From the NCBI GenBank assembly GCA_020350885.1, contig CP070727.1:622686-666541 (forward strand): a DNA stretch of 43,856 nt, read 5' to 3'. How positions within the stretch are numbered: position 1 is the stretch's first letter; each line of letters starts with the position of its first letter. The DNA is from a bacterium. Lineage in GTDB: Bacteria > Krumholzibacteriota > Krumholzibacteriia > Krumholzibacteriales > Krumholzibacteriaceae. The notes under the pieces are model-generated. The model ran no database searches. It saw only the letters and a list, made by a program, of their open reading frames with translations, and had not been told where the DNA came from. Below, piece after piece: positions 1-9,088 of the stretch. Both the position numbers and the translations under genes were made by a program.

Positions 1-322
1 AGGGAAGGTTGAGCGCCATGACGGAGCCCAGCATCACGTTGAAGATGCCCTTCGTCACCTGAACGTTCGCATGCGTCTCCTCCCAGATATCCGAGCCGCC
101 CGACAAGACATTGTAGAGCCGGAACGTGATCTGGTAGCTCCCGTCCGGAACGGCCGTGCCGCCGGCATCGGTCAGCACGCCCTGATAATTGAGAACATTG
201 GAAAGCCCGGGCTGGTGTGTTGCTGCCGAAACGTCCGAACGGCCGGGATCGACTTCCTCGGCGGCGCTAAGCGACACCATTCCAACAAACAAAACGAAAG
301 CCAAAAAGAGTGACCGCTTCAT
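1..322 (-). CDS. Secreted protein, N-terminal part, cut by window edge
   Basis: The reading frame starts at the ATG at 322 (minus strand), 5 nt after AGGAGG, and runs off the left edge after about 107 codons. The first ~20 residues (MKRSLFLAFVLFVGMVSLSA) form a clear Sec signal peptide. The rest contains 'LNYQGVLTDAGG', 'ITFRLYN' and 'VTKGIFNVMLGS', a beta-rich N-terminal module common at the start of large exported or surface proteins of FCB-type and deltaproteobacterial genomes, often ahead of fibre or repeat domains. No function can be assigned from this piece. A good promoter lies upstream. It is incomplete, so the total length and C-terminal domains are unknown. Confidence 0.8.
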   Translation of the reverse strand, partial: MKRSLFLAFVLFVGMVSLSAAEEVDPGRSDVSAATHQPGLSNVLNYQGVLTDAGGTAVPDGSYQITFRLYNVLSGGSDIWEETHANVQVTKGIFNVMLGSVMALNLP

Positions 323-421
323 CTCTTCCTCCTTTTCACGATTGCGGAATCGCCGAATCCGGCTTCTTCGTGTATTTATCCTTTGTCCGCTTGAAAGTAC
401 GGCTCTCTGTTGGATTCTCAT

Positions 422-450
422 ACTATACGTTGCTTCGATACCGGCGTCAA
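422..450 (-). promoter_or_regulatory. Sigma70-type promoter for the secreted protein at 1-322
   Basis: On the minus strand TTGACG (450-445) and TATAGT (427-422) are separated by exactly 17 nt; each matches the consensus at five of six bases. The predicted transcript starts near 415 and leaves a leader of about 90 nt before the ATG at 322. The rest of the gene-free stretch 323-718 shows nothing else I can support. Confidence 0.6.
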
Positions 451-718
451 TCACGGGGTGCGGCGAGGGATCGATTCTGAAATCCACACTATGGCAATAA
501 TAGGCATAAAATTGGCAGAATACCCCCTTTATTCAATGTTGAAAAAGCTGTCCCTTCTGAAAATTCCATCCCGGTACAAGTCGGTGATCTTCCCGACATA
601 ATTGGATCTGGAATCCGGCAATAAATTTTGGATTATTTCATTTAGATGAAGAGGAAAATGATAAGCGGAAAACTCATTTCAAATCTGGACAGAATAATCT
701 CGGCACGGGAAGTGGTTC

Positions 719-1796
719 CAATAGCACTCACACATTAAGCAGCCTGTCGGAAATACCGATGATGCAATCCGCCAACCATCGGTTCTGTGCTAATTGGTCT
801 GATATCAGGTGGCTGAACCGGTCTCGTGTTCGGACAATCCTTCTCGAGGCCAAGATGAGTCCGAGATTCATGGTAGTAGCAGAGGTACTCCTTGAGAACT
901 CGACGGAGATGCTTATCATTGAAAATGATTATGTGATCCAGACATTCTCGTCTGATTGAGCCGATCACCCGCTCAACGTACGGGTTTTGCCAGGGAGAAC
1001 GTGCTGCGATCAGTACTTGCTTGATATCCATTGATTCAACCCGACGATAGAACTCCTCCCCGTATTTACTGTCCCGATCGCGGATCAAGTATCTCGGAGC
1101 GGTATCCCACGGGAAAGCATTCACGATCTGCTGGCCTGTCCAGGCGGCAGTTGGTGACTCGGTTACATTGAAATGGACAATTTTCCTCCGTTTGTTGCTC
1201 ATTATCAAGAAAACGAAAAGTACTCGGAATGTCACTGTTGGAACCGTGAAGAAATCTATCGATACGATATCCCTAGCGTGGTTCGTCAGGAATGCTCGCC
1301 AGCTCTGGGAGGGTGGTTTCCGGTGTAGAACCATATACTTCGAGACAGAAGCTTGGCTGAGCTCAATGCCGAGCTTGAGTAGCTCACCATGAATCCTTGG
1401 CGCTCCCCACAGTGGATTGGCTTGTGACATTCTGCGGATGAGATCACGGGTTTCCTGGGGAACCCTCCGTCTTCCCATACACCTCGCTCGGCTTTTCCAT
1501 CTCCAATACAATCGGAATCCATTTTTATGCCAACGGATAACGGTTTCGGGTTGGACCATTGCAAGCGGTTTTCTCCAATCAGGCCAAAGTCGTGAAAGGA
1601 TGATCCAAAGCGTTCGATCCCGATTCTTCAAACGAGGTCTTTGGGCATTTCGTTGCAGGACATCGAGTCGATGGCGTAGCGCGAGGTTTTCCAAGGCAAG
1701 CGCACGGTGCGACCTCAACGCTGAAAGGAATGTGCGTAGAATTAGAATAATCATTCGATGTATATAATAATTGGATTAGGGTAAGTGCAAGTATTG
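719..1796 (-). mobile_element. Integrase-type insertion sequence (ends tentative)
   Basis: A single-ORF DDE transposase occupies most of this interval. The proposed ends are an imperfect inverted repeat: CAATAGCACTCACAC reading inward from 719, and CAATACTTGCACTTAC reading inward on the other strand from 1796. The match needs a 3-nt gap and no target-site duplication is visible, so the boundaries are tentative. The element lies between a promoter region and an unrelated protease gene and appears to carry no passenger gene. Confidence 0.5.
735..1754 (-). CDS. DDE integrase-core transposase, apparently intact
   Basis: This 339-residue transposase has a basic helix-turn-helix N-terminal half (about residues 20-140) and an rve integrase catalytic domain (about 160-300). 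The probable DDE triad is D167 ('SIDFF'), D226 ('IRDRDSKYG') and E261 ('NPYVERVIGSIRRE'); the last two are 35 positions apart, as expected. It resembles the one-ORF integrase-core transposases common in environmental bacteria and needs no frameshift. The ATG at 1754 has no visible Shine-Dalgarno site, and the upstream sequence is very AT-rich. The frame has no internal stop, so it may still be active. Confidence 0.88.
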   Translation of the reverse strand: MIILILRTFLSALRSHRALALENLALRHRLDVLQRNAQRPRLKNRDRTLWIILSRLWPDWRKPLAMVQPETVIRWHKNGFRLYWRWKSRARCMGRRRVPQETRDLIRRMSQANPLWGAPRIHGELLKLGIELSQASVSKYMVLHRKPPSQSWRAFLTNHARDIVSIDFFTVPTVTFRVLFVFLIMSNKRRKIVHFNVTESPTAAWTGQQIVNAFPWDTAPRYLIRDRDSKYGEEFYRRVESMDIKQVLIAARSPWQNPYVERVIGSIRRECLDHIIIFNDKHLRRVLKEYLCYYHESRTHLGLEKDCPNTRPVQPPDIRPISTEPMVGGLHHRYFRQAA

Positions 1797-2082
1797 TAAG
1801 GCGGATGACATTTACAGAAGGCACACCGGAAACTTCATCCATATGAACAAGAAGAGCTGCTGCGCTGAAACCTTTCAAGGCAGAATTATATTTTTATATA
1901 TCTGTTAAACAGTTCGGGTATGCGAGGATAGCTTCGTCTTTTGCACAAGCCATTGTTTACTATTGGGTTATACTAAATATTGCTTGACAGCAGTGATTGT
2001 TACAAGTTACGCTTTCCCTATCGATTTTCTACAGCGATAATAAGGGGCTTCATCAGATCAAAGTTTAAACAGGAGGTCAGCC
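1797..2082. other. Intergenic region upstream of the metallopeptidase
   Basis: No gene is visible. Two weak promoter candidates point toward the gene at 2083: a TATACT box at 1969-1974 without a good -35, and TTGACA at 1984-1989 followed 18 nt later by TACGCT (2008-2013). A strong ribosome binding site, AGGAGGT at 2071-2077, precedes the ATG at 2083. Confidence 0.35.
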
Positions 2083-4611
2083 ATGTGGCGATATAAGTCA
2101 TTCCGCTGCTCTATTGCCGTATTATTCCTGCTCGCACTGATTGTTTCCGCTTTATATACCGGTAGTACTGCAACCCCGCAGGGTCAGATTTCACCACCGG
2201 ATACTTCGCGAGCAGCGGCAGATACAATGATCACCAGGGATCCGATCACCCTGATCCCGAGAAAGATGGTGAATATCAATGTTGTTCCGGAATCACTGAA
2301 AGACGGCAGGATAGCACTGACAGAAAAAAACGCAGAAAAGGTATTCAAGGATTACCTCGAGGAAAACATTAATCTGTATCGGGTGAGGCCGGCAGACCTC
2401 AAGATGATATCCGCGAGACAGAGGCAAGGGACCTGGTTTATCAAATTTCAGCAGTACTACAGGGATATTCCTGTTTATAAGGCCACTGTGGGATTCACCG
2501 CAACTGAGGACGGGATGATCAAGACGTACGGTTCGTCATTCCATCCGGGCATCGATCTCGACACCGAACCGAAGATCAAGCTGCCAGAGGCTGTCGAAAT
2601 CGCAAGACGCACCTATAAAACAGATGCAGGAAGGAGTTACAGCGAGCACGAAGCCACACTGCTTATATATCATGAGAAGGAAGACTCGAAAATAAGGTAT
2701 TACCTCGCGTGGAAATTCCTTCTCAAAGGAAAGCGTCCCGATCCCAGGCAGGAGATGTATTTCATCATCGACGCTGTAAACGGAAACATATTGAAAAGCT
2801 ATACTGCACGCTTTCCAGGAGCACGAGCATTCGGCAAGGTCCAGGGAGAGATCTATCCGGAAAATCCGACCAATCCCCCGATAGCGACGGAACCGCTGAA
2901 ACATTCATATGTGGACATCAGGTGGGCGGGACGCGTGACCACCGATCAGAACGGGGATTACAGCCAGAACCTTCCATGGTACTTCTGGATTTTCAGAAAG
3001 TACAGGGCGACATTCCGGCTCGAGGGTCCATACGCTAGAGTCCAGGATAATGTCGGTAACGATTACACCGCCACCCGTACAAGGAGAAAGAACAGGGCCT
3101 GCGACCATACCTGGACCGCCGCCGACAGGGATCACATAAACGTCTTTTATCATATTAATGTTATGCACGACTGGTTCAAGTCATGGCTTAATCATAACTG
3201 GGTAAACGCATGGGATAATTCCAGCTGCTTCGATGCGGAAGTAAATCATGCTGACAATAATGCCTATGCCGGGAGTCCAATGGAGTATGGTATCGATAAT
3301 TTCGCACGCTCGAGCGATGTGATCTATCACGAATGCACCCACAACGTCCTCTACTACCTATACGGCGACTGGATCGGATGGCCCGATGCCAACGAAGAAT
3401 GGTATGCTTTTGATGAGGGATTCTCGGATTATTTTGCGGGTTCGATAACCGAAGATCCAGCACATGGAGAAGGATGGGGCAGCACAAGGACACTTGATAA
3501 TAATGATCAATACCCGGACAAGAATACGTACTTTATGGATGGTCACGATGGGGGACAGATTATAGGTGGCGCCGCATGGGATCTGAGGGAAGAGCTCATG
3601 AATCTGAAGGGTGACGCAGTTGGATCTAGGCTAGCAGACAATTATATCTTCGACGCGCTGGAGTATATGGCGACATTGCCGCGCGATTACTACTTCTCAG
3701 ACCCGCAAGAGAGCAACTTGCTCTCATGCCTCTATATCGCTTATGACAACAACAACAATCTCAACGACGGGATCCCTCATTTTTTCTACATTCACCACGC
3801 TTTCAGGGACCATAACCTGCTTCAGGCCGTTATCCTCGACAAAGACAGCTATGATGTCTCCACGAATACGATAGGTACGCTGACCGGAGGTGATTTTTAC
3901 TATTTCAGCGGCTCCTTCTGGGCTAATAACTGGGGACAAAGGGGAGTTGTCGATCTGGGCGATATCGGTAATGTCGATCTCGAAGACGTCGATATCCCCA
4001 TCACGGGGTATACCCGGTTCGGTGTTGCGGCTGCACTGAACCATACGTTTGTCTCTCTGGCGCAGACGGGAGAAGAAGGGAGCTATATAGTATTCAGGGT
4101 CAACGCGATAAATGCCGGCGGCAACGAGGTCGTGATCGAATACCTGTACAGGACTCCTTTCCTCGTAGACATCGCCTGGATCTGCCTGCGATACCCGTAT
4201 ATATGCAGGGTGATCTATCCCTGCGATAAGTACCCCTTCCTCTGCGAGCCGTACGTGGTGCTACACGAGGAAGAACTGCTTAAGTTCAAATTCAGGCATG
4301 AGCTCGATAGGGTCATCATTCCAGTCGAAAAGATATGCCAGTATGTGATCGACTGTCCCGGCTGCGGACCGAGGGGGCTCTGCGCCGGATATGAGTTCTA
4401 TTTCAAGAATATGGAAGAACCATTCGGAATAGAGGTATTTAACTCGCAGGGAAAATCTGTCGTCAGTAATATGCGTGATATCAGGGACAAGAAGATAGCG
4501 TTCAGGACTTCACGCGACGAAAGGTATTTTCTGGTCATATATCCTGGTAAGAATACGAAGGTCGACATCGAATATGAGCTTCCGATCACTGGCAGAGGGC
4601 TCGCAAAATAG
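2083..4611 (+). CDS. Secreted thermolysin/fungalysin-like zinc metallopeptidase
   Basis: The ATG at 2083 follows AGGAGGT by 5 nt. The 842-residue product begins with a signal peptide (about 1-30). Next come an FTP-type inhibitory propeptide (about 80-150) and a PepSY-like segment (about 160-235) around 'YLAWKFLL'. In the catalytic domain, zinc ligands H416 and H420 and catalytic E417 lie in 'YHECTHN', and the third ligand E445 lies in 'DEGFSDYFAGS', 25 residues after H420. This gluzincin pattern fits an exported protease made as a zymogen. The C-terminal ~150 residues are unusual: they hold two Cys-rich clusters (around 'CLRYPYICRVIYPC' and 'CQYVIDCPGCGPRGLC') and end without the sorting tail seen elsewhere in this window. 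The natural substrate is unknown. Confidence 0.85.
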   Translation: MWRYKSFRCSIAVLFLLALIVSALYTGSTATPQGQISPPDTSRAAADTMITRDPITLIPRKMVNINVVPESLKDGRIALTEKNAEKVFKDYLEENINLYRVRPADLKMISARQRQGTWFIKFQQYYRDIPVYKATVGFTATEDGMIKTYGSSFHPGIDLDTEPKIKLPEAVEIARRTYKTDAGRSYSEHEATLLIYHEKEDSKIRYYLAWKFLLKGKRPDPRQEMYFIIDAVNGNILKSYTARFPGARAFGKVQGEIYPENPTNPPIATEPLKHSYVDIRWAGRVTTDQNGDYSQNLPWYFWIFRKYRATFRLEGPYARVQDNVGNDYTATRTRRKNRACDHTWTAADRDHINVFYHINVMHDWFKSWLNHNWVNAWDNSSCFDAEVNHADNNAYAGSPMEYGIDNFARSSDVIYHECTHNVLYYLYGDWIGWPDANEEWYAFDEGFSDYFAGSITEDPAHGEGWGSTRTLDNNDQYPDKNTYFMDGHDGGQIIGGAAWDLREELMNLKGDAVGSRLADNYIFDALEYMATLPRDYYFSDPQESNLLSCLYIAYDNNNNLNDGIPHFFYIHHAFRDHNLLQAVILDKDSYDVSTNTIGTLTGGDFYYFSGSFWANNWGQRGVVDLGDIGNVDLEDVDIPITGYTRFGVAAALNHTFVSLAQTGEEGSYIVFRVNAINAGGNEVVIEYLYRTPFLVDIAWICLRYPYICRVIYPCDKYPFLCEPYVVLHEEELLKFKFRHELDRVIIPVEKICQYVIDCPGCGPRGLCAGYEFYFKNMEEPFGIEVFNSQGKSVVSNMRDIRDKKIAFRTSRDERYFLVIYPGKNTKVDIEYELPITGRGLAK

Positions 4612-4674
4612 AATTCCACAAGTTCAGATGTAAAACTTGCTGTTCACAGCTTCGGAATAAGTGTACACATCGTT

Positions 4675-4692
4675 ACCGTCAGCGCTGACGGT
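4675..4692. repeat. 18-bp perfect palindrome
   Basis: ACCGTCAGC is followed directly by its reverse complement GCTGACGGT, about 63 bp after the metallopeptidase stop codon. There is no spacer and no T-tract, so it is not a normal intrinsic terminator. It could be a protein binding site or the stem of a weak hairpin. Confidence 0.6.
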
Positions 4693-4889
4693 TAATTGAC
4701 CTAGCCTATCTCTTCTGTTAATGCTGTCCCACATAAATTTATAAGACTAATTAACTGATCGAGTGAGCAAGAGGAAAATCCGGTAATCGTAACGGGGAAG
4801 GTCAGATAGAACATCTTCTTTCCTAGATAGTACACAAATTTTCACACTGATTTTTATATTACCGATCAACGAAAGGTGTTGGTTAAGAA

Positions 4890-4918
4890 TTGAAATAACG
4901 AATGGAAAAAGTTATAAT
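4890..4918 (+). promoter_or_regulatory. Sigma70 promoter for the sulfatase-like gene
   Basis: TTGAAA (4890-4895) and a perfect TATAAT (4913-4918) are separated by 17 nt. The predicted start near 4925 gives a leader of about 45 nt containing AGAGGT at 4958-4963, 5 nt before the ATG at 4969. Confidence 0.7.
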
Positions 4919-4968
4919 AGTTACCGTTATAGGCTCATTAAATGACTATTTAAGGTTAGAGGTAATTA

Positions 4969-6753
4969 ATGAATGCGAAAAAAGCAATAACCATGGTTTC
5001 AATAGGTGTAATAGTCAGCTCTGTTGTCTATATCATTAGCTCAATACATCATATAATGATCAATCGTTTTATCGAATATGAATTATATCGACTAATCGCA
5101 TTTAGTTTTCAACGGTACTTCACGCAATGGATCTTGATAATTATTTTCATTTCGCTTCTTTTGCTGTGTGTTGTGCCGCTGCTGTCCCTTGTTGTGAAGA
5201 AATTCTGGAAGTTATTCCTTTCCAATGCAATCGAAATCAATATTTCAAATAAAGAAAAACTGATATCCGTTATTGTTTCGCTCTTTTTCTGTATAATATT
5301 TTTCCTCATCGGTGGTTATTATCTAAACCGCTATATCCTTCCTGGATTTTATAGCCCTATGAGCATATTTGGGGATATCGTGTTTCTGATATTTACGATA
5401 CTTATCGGGTGGTTATTAATTAAAATTAATATTGCGAAATTGATGACCTTGCTGAGCAAACCTTTTAGAATAACCGCACTCATTTTATCGATTGTTATCT
5501 TGGTTTTAAATGTAGGTATAATGGTCGAGAGCAGAATACATACACCTACTGGTCCAAATGTCATTCTTATGATATCAGAAACTCTCAGGGCTGACCACGT
5601 AGGATGCTACGGATATCAGAGAAATAATAGTGATAATATAGACTTGTTTTCAGATACAGCCTTCAATTTTTTGAATGCATACACTGTTGCGCCCTGCACC
5701 AAGCCTTCCGTGTGGAATATACTGACATCCCTCTATTATTCCAAAATGCCGGCGAGAGATGATTACGTAATTATTTCAGAATATTTTAAAGCAAAAAATT
5801 ATAAAACAGCTGCTTTTATTTCGCACCATTTCTTAGAGGAGAAGAAAGCCAATCTTCATCAAGGGTTTGACGTATATGATTCAAAGTGTAGGACCCGTGG
5901 AGTTGGAATGGCGACAAGAACAGCAACATCGATAATTAACGAATCTATAAAATGGGTCGAAAAAAACAAAAATTCGCCCTTCTTTGTTTGGTTATTTTTC
6001 TATGATCCTCACGACCCATATGTCCCTCCTGATGAACATCAAGGATATTATAATAAGTCTAAAGACTTCAGTGGAGATAGAAGAGCAGAAGGGATACATT
6101 TTGAAAGCGAGCCGATTTCACCAGAACAAAAAGAGTTTTTAATCAATGCCTACGATGAAGAAATCAAGTACTTGGATTATGAAATAGGAAGATTTCTCGA
6201 GTACTTGAAGAGTGTAGACGAATTCGATGAATCAATTGTCATACTAACAGCCGATCACGGAGAAGAGTTAGGGGACAATGGCAACAGGTGGGACCATTGC
6301 CAATTGGTAAGCCAGGAAGAGATAGCGATCCCCTTGCTGATTAAACTGCAGGGACAAAAAGAGAAAGTTGTAATACGGGATGCGGTTCAGAATATAGATA
6401 TATATCCGACTATAGTGGAACATATCGACGCATATCAGTTACCCGTATATTACTATATGCTTGAGGGACAAAGCTTGATGCAATTTATAATGGCGGAAGA
6501 ATCAACAGAAGAGAGGGCCGCTTTCTCCTTTTGGGGAAAACAAAGATGTATTATAAAGGGACAGTACAAGTATCGTTATTGGAAAGGTGATGAATATTTA
6601 ATTAATTTAGCGACGGGAGAACTAGTTTATGATGATGATCTGCGAAATACATTGATAAAACAGTTAAGCGAGCAATATGAAAAAGTAATACAGAATGAAG
6701 ATTACCATAGAGAGTCATTACGACACATGCGGACTACAGGATATATTCATTAG
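4969..6753 (+). CDS. Membrane-anchored sulfatase-like hydrolase/transferase
   Basis: The 594-residue protein has about five hydrophobic helices in its first ~190 residues, then a soluble alkaline-phosphatase-superfamily domain predicted to face the periplasm. Metal-site residues are visible at E204 and D209 ('ISETLRADHVG') and D429-H430 ('TADHGEELGD'). Where sulfatases carry the Cys or Ser that becomes formylglycine (C/S-x-P-x-R), this protein reads C243-T244-K-P-S: alignment on the P-S pair places T244 at the nucleophile and the following Arg is absent. A Thr nucleophile is typical of phosphoglycerol or phosphoethanolamine transferases, so it may modify an envelope polymer and not hydrolyse sulfate esters. 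It has its own promoter and faces another superfamily member 30 bp downstream. Confidence 0.75.
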   Translation: MNAKKAITMVSIGVIVSSVVYIISSIHHIMINRFIEYELYRLIAFSFQRYFTQWILIIIFISLLLLCVVPLLSLVVKKFWKLFLSNAIEINISNKEKLISVIVSLFFCIIFFLIGGYYLNRYILPGFYSPMSIFGDIVFLIFTILIGWLLIKINIAKLMTLLSKPFRITALILSIVILVLNVGIMVESRIHTPTGPNVILMISETLRADHVGCYGYQRNNSDNIDLFSDTAFNFLNAYTVAPCTKPSVWNILTSLYYSKMPARDDYVIISEYFKAKNYKTAAFISHHFLEEKKANLHQGFDVYDSKCRTRGVGMATRTATSIINESIKWVEKNKNSPFFVWLFFYDPHDPYVPPDEHQGYYNKSKDFSGDRRAEGIHFESEPISPEQKEFLINAYDEEIKYLDYEIGRFLEYLKSVDEFDESIVILTADHGEELGDNGNRWDHCQLVSQEEIAIPLLIKLQGQKEKVVIRDAVQNIDIYPTIVEHIDAYQLPVYYYMLEGQSLMQFIMAEESTEERAAFSFWGKQRCIIKGQYKYRYWKGDEYLINLATGELVYDDDLRNTLIKQLSEQYEKVIQNEDYHRESLRHMRTTGYIH

Positions 6754-6783
6754 ATGATTCTATTAGAAGTGTAAAGAAGCTGA

Positions 6784-8841
6784 TTAAAACAAAGCTGAGC
6801 CGTCAAAATTACATTCTTTCAATTGTTCTTCACTATATCCAATAATCTTTAATACAGAAGGGGCAATGTCGTATATCGATACATCTTCCTTCGTTTCCTG
6901 TTTATTGCAGAGGAGAATGCCTGGTACTAAGCAAGGATCAAACAAATGAGAACCGGACCATTTTTTTAAATTGTCTTCTATTAAAATATCAGGTGTTGCA
7001 CCCAGGGCAGTTTGCCATGACGCCCTATAACCAATATTGAATCCAATATAAAGATCGGGAGTTTGATCATCATAACTACCCCAAAATATCTCTTCTCGTT
7101 CGTATACATTACTTATAACGGGTACGTCAAACTTGTCATCCTTCCAATTCATCAATTTTTTTGATATTTCCTCTTTCAAGTTTTCGGCTTCCAGTCCTGG
7201 TTTGACTATACCATATTTCTCTCTACCTTCCAGGTTTATATAGATGGCACCGAATCCTATAGCAAAGGCTTTGGTTTTCAGCCAGTTGACACCGCTTAAT
7301 AATTCTTTGCCCGTTTCGGTATTTGCCTCATCAAACACTAAATATCCATTTTCTCTAAGCCAGCTATTGACATGTGCGGCTTTTCTAAATGTATTGAAAC
7401 CATGATCCGATAAAACAATAATTATATCTTTTACGGTTGTTTTCTCTAGTACATCACCCAGAATGTCATCCATCCTTTTATACCAACTAGTGATGATTTC
7501 TTTATACTTCTTAGAAGAATCTGCTTCGTACAGAGGGTGATCGGGATCGATATACCGCCAAAACATATGTTGTATAATATCAGAGGATTCGAAATAGCAG
7601 AATAAAACGCCTTTCTTGAAACGATCTAGCTCAAGATCGAGCATTGCTTTCTTCTCTCTAATAACTTCATCAACTTGCTCCAGGAATGCTTTCTCATCAA
7701 TCCTTTTCTGGTTTACCGCCCAAGTATCCATAGGCATTCCTTGAGTATAGTATAGTCCTATTTTATCTACTAATTCTTTGCTGTATCCTTTCGGATGGGA
7801 AATAGCGAATAATGGAGCTCTGGGATCAAAATTGATGGGACTGACGTACAATTTGAATTTAGGTTCGATCTCGACGAGATAACATTTGAATATTCCTTTT
7901 GCCTTCTTAAATATTCCCAGCTTGAATTCAACTTCCATCCAATCGCTCCACTCCCTCACCGCCAGCTCATACTTCTTTTTTTGATATTCTACAGTACAAC
8001 TATTTGTATCATTTATGACAATCTTCGCCGGCACTTTCACATTTTTTGCCTTGCCGCCTATATGAGAAACTCTCGGACCTATAAGATCGATAACTTTTAT
8101 TTGAGACTTGCTAACTGGAAATACTGTGCCGCCTGTTTCCTTGTCCTCTTTTATTTCTCCTGAGGTATAAAACGTAAATGTGCCTTCTGTTCCAAGAATA
8201 TCCGGGACACCCATGCCGGAGAGCATTCTGCCATGTACTTTGTCAGGAGGGTAAGTTATGGGACATCCTATTATTATCGTGGGAACCGATTCATCAGAAG
8301 TATACTCCCAGAAGCATTTGCTATTAATAACACGCTGCGGCTTACCACCCTTCATATTTGAAATAGAAAGTCTAAGTCCATATGTCTCTGGATCTCTTAC
8401 TATAAAATCGAAGACACCGGTTTTCCCAGGATTTTGGCCTGTTGCAAAACCTGTCCACGCAACTGGAGATTGTGAAGGATTAGTGGTCTCTAGATATCTA
8501 AAAGCACCTTTTTCTTTTAGATAATTGAAATTTGGAAGCTTGCCATCTTCCATCATACTTTCGGTGATTTGGGGGCTTAGGCCATCAAATCCAAGAATAA
8601 TGATTTTGTTATCAAATGTATTTTCTTTATTGATCATACCTATTCCCAACGCCGTTAGTAATAATGCAGCAATTATTAATGTCGTTATGATAACAATTTT
8701 TTTATTATTTTTCAGAAATTTTGATAGTCTTTTATAGAATAGTATTAGCACACCAAGGATGCTAACCAGGAATGCTACTACCAATCCTCCGAAGCTGATT
8801 ATAGTGAATCCTGCTGAAGGATCTATATATCCAAATAGCAT
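6784..8841 (-). CDS. Membrane-anchored type I phosphodiesterase/nucleotide pyrophosphatase-like
   Basis: The 685-residue protein begins 'MLFGYIDPSAGF', a short motif seen at the N-terminus of several envelope proteins. Two membrane helices follow (about 12-36 and 48-70), then an alkaline-phosphatase-superfamily domain. Metal ligand D86 lies in 'ILGFDGLSP' and the likely nucleophile S125 lies in 'NPSQSPVAWTGFATG', the position of the Thr in nucleotide pyrophosphatases. Further ligand motifs are 'SSDIIQHMFW' and 'LSDHGFNTF'. Such proteins are usually annotated as alkaline phosphatase family proteins and may cleave phosphodiesters or nucleotide-sugar conjugates; the substrate is unknown. The gene converges on the sulfatase-like gene with only 30 bp between stops. 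Both are clearly richer in A+T than their neighbours, which suggests joint acquisition. Confidence 0.8.
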   Translation of the reverse strand: MLFGYIDPSAGFTIISFGGLVVAFLVSILGVLILFYKRLSKFLKNNKKIVIITTLIIAALLLTALGIGMINKENTFDNKIIILGFDGLSPQITESMMEDGKLPNFNYLKEKGAFRYLETTNPSQSPVAWTGFATGQNPGKTGVFDFIVRDPETYGLRLSISNMKGGKPQRVINSKCFWEYTSDESVPTIIIGCPITYPPDKVHGRMLSGMGVPDILGTEGTFTFYTSGEIKEDKETGGTVFPVSKSQIKVIDLIGPRVSHIGGKAKNVKVPAKIVINDTNSCTVEYQKKKYELAVREWSDWMEVEFKLGIFKKAKGIFKCYLVEIEPKFKLYVSPINFDPRAPLFAISHPKGYSKELVDKIGLYYTQGMPMDTWAVNQKRIDEKAFLEQVDEVIREKKAMLDLELDRFKKGVLFCYFESSDIIQHMFWRYIDPDHPLYEADSSKKYKEIITSWYKRMDDILGDVLEKTTVKDIIIVLSDHGFNTFRKAAHVNSWLRENGYLVFDEANTETGKELLSGVNWLKTKAFAIGFGAIYINLEGREKYGIVKPGLEAENLKEEISKKLMNWKDDKFDVPVISNVYEREEIFWGSYDDQTPDLYIGFNIGYRASWQTALGATPDILIEDNLKKWSGSHLFDPCLVPGILLCNKQETKEDVSIYDIAPSVLKIIGYSEEQLKECNFDGSALF

Positions 8842-8928
8842 AATGTACTCTTCAACTATTGCTCTTGATCCGTTGTATACTAGGAATCACAAAATTGGAG
8901 ATCACCGTATTTCTATTCTTCATTATAA

Positions 8929-8958
8929 ATTATACCTTATAAATTATGCCTTTTTCAA
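8929..8958 (-). promoter_or_regulatory. Sigma70 promoter for the phosphodiesterase-like gene
   Basis: On the minus strand TTGAAA (8958-8953) and a perfect TATAAT (8934-8929) are separated by 18 nt. Transcription would begin near 8922, about 80 nt before the ATG at 8841. Confidence 0.6.
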
Positions 8959-9088
8959 GTTTATTTATCATTCTATTACACTGCATTTAGCAGCTCTAAC
9001 CCTTGACAGACAAAGAATTATTTAGAATATTAGAGAATCTTTACGTGAGTTGCATATATCGTTTTCAGAGTTGTCTAGGCATGGGCCG

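Larger units (their letters stand above)
4612..4968. other. Intergenic region, AT-rich
   Basis: No gene is visible. The region contains an 18-bp perfect palindrome (4675-4692) and the promoter at 4890-4918, each listed separately. Base composition shifts to AT-rich from about 4700 and stays so to about 9050. Confidence 0.5.

Noticed and set aside
1..500. Plus-strand frames at 71-313 and 189-500
   Set aside because: They overlap the minus-strand secreted protein, which has a signal peptide, a good ribosome binding site and a promoter; the plus-strand frames have none.
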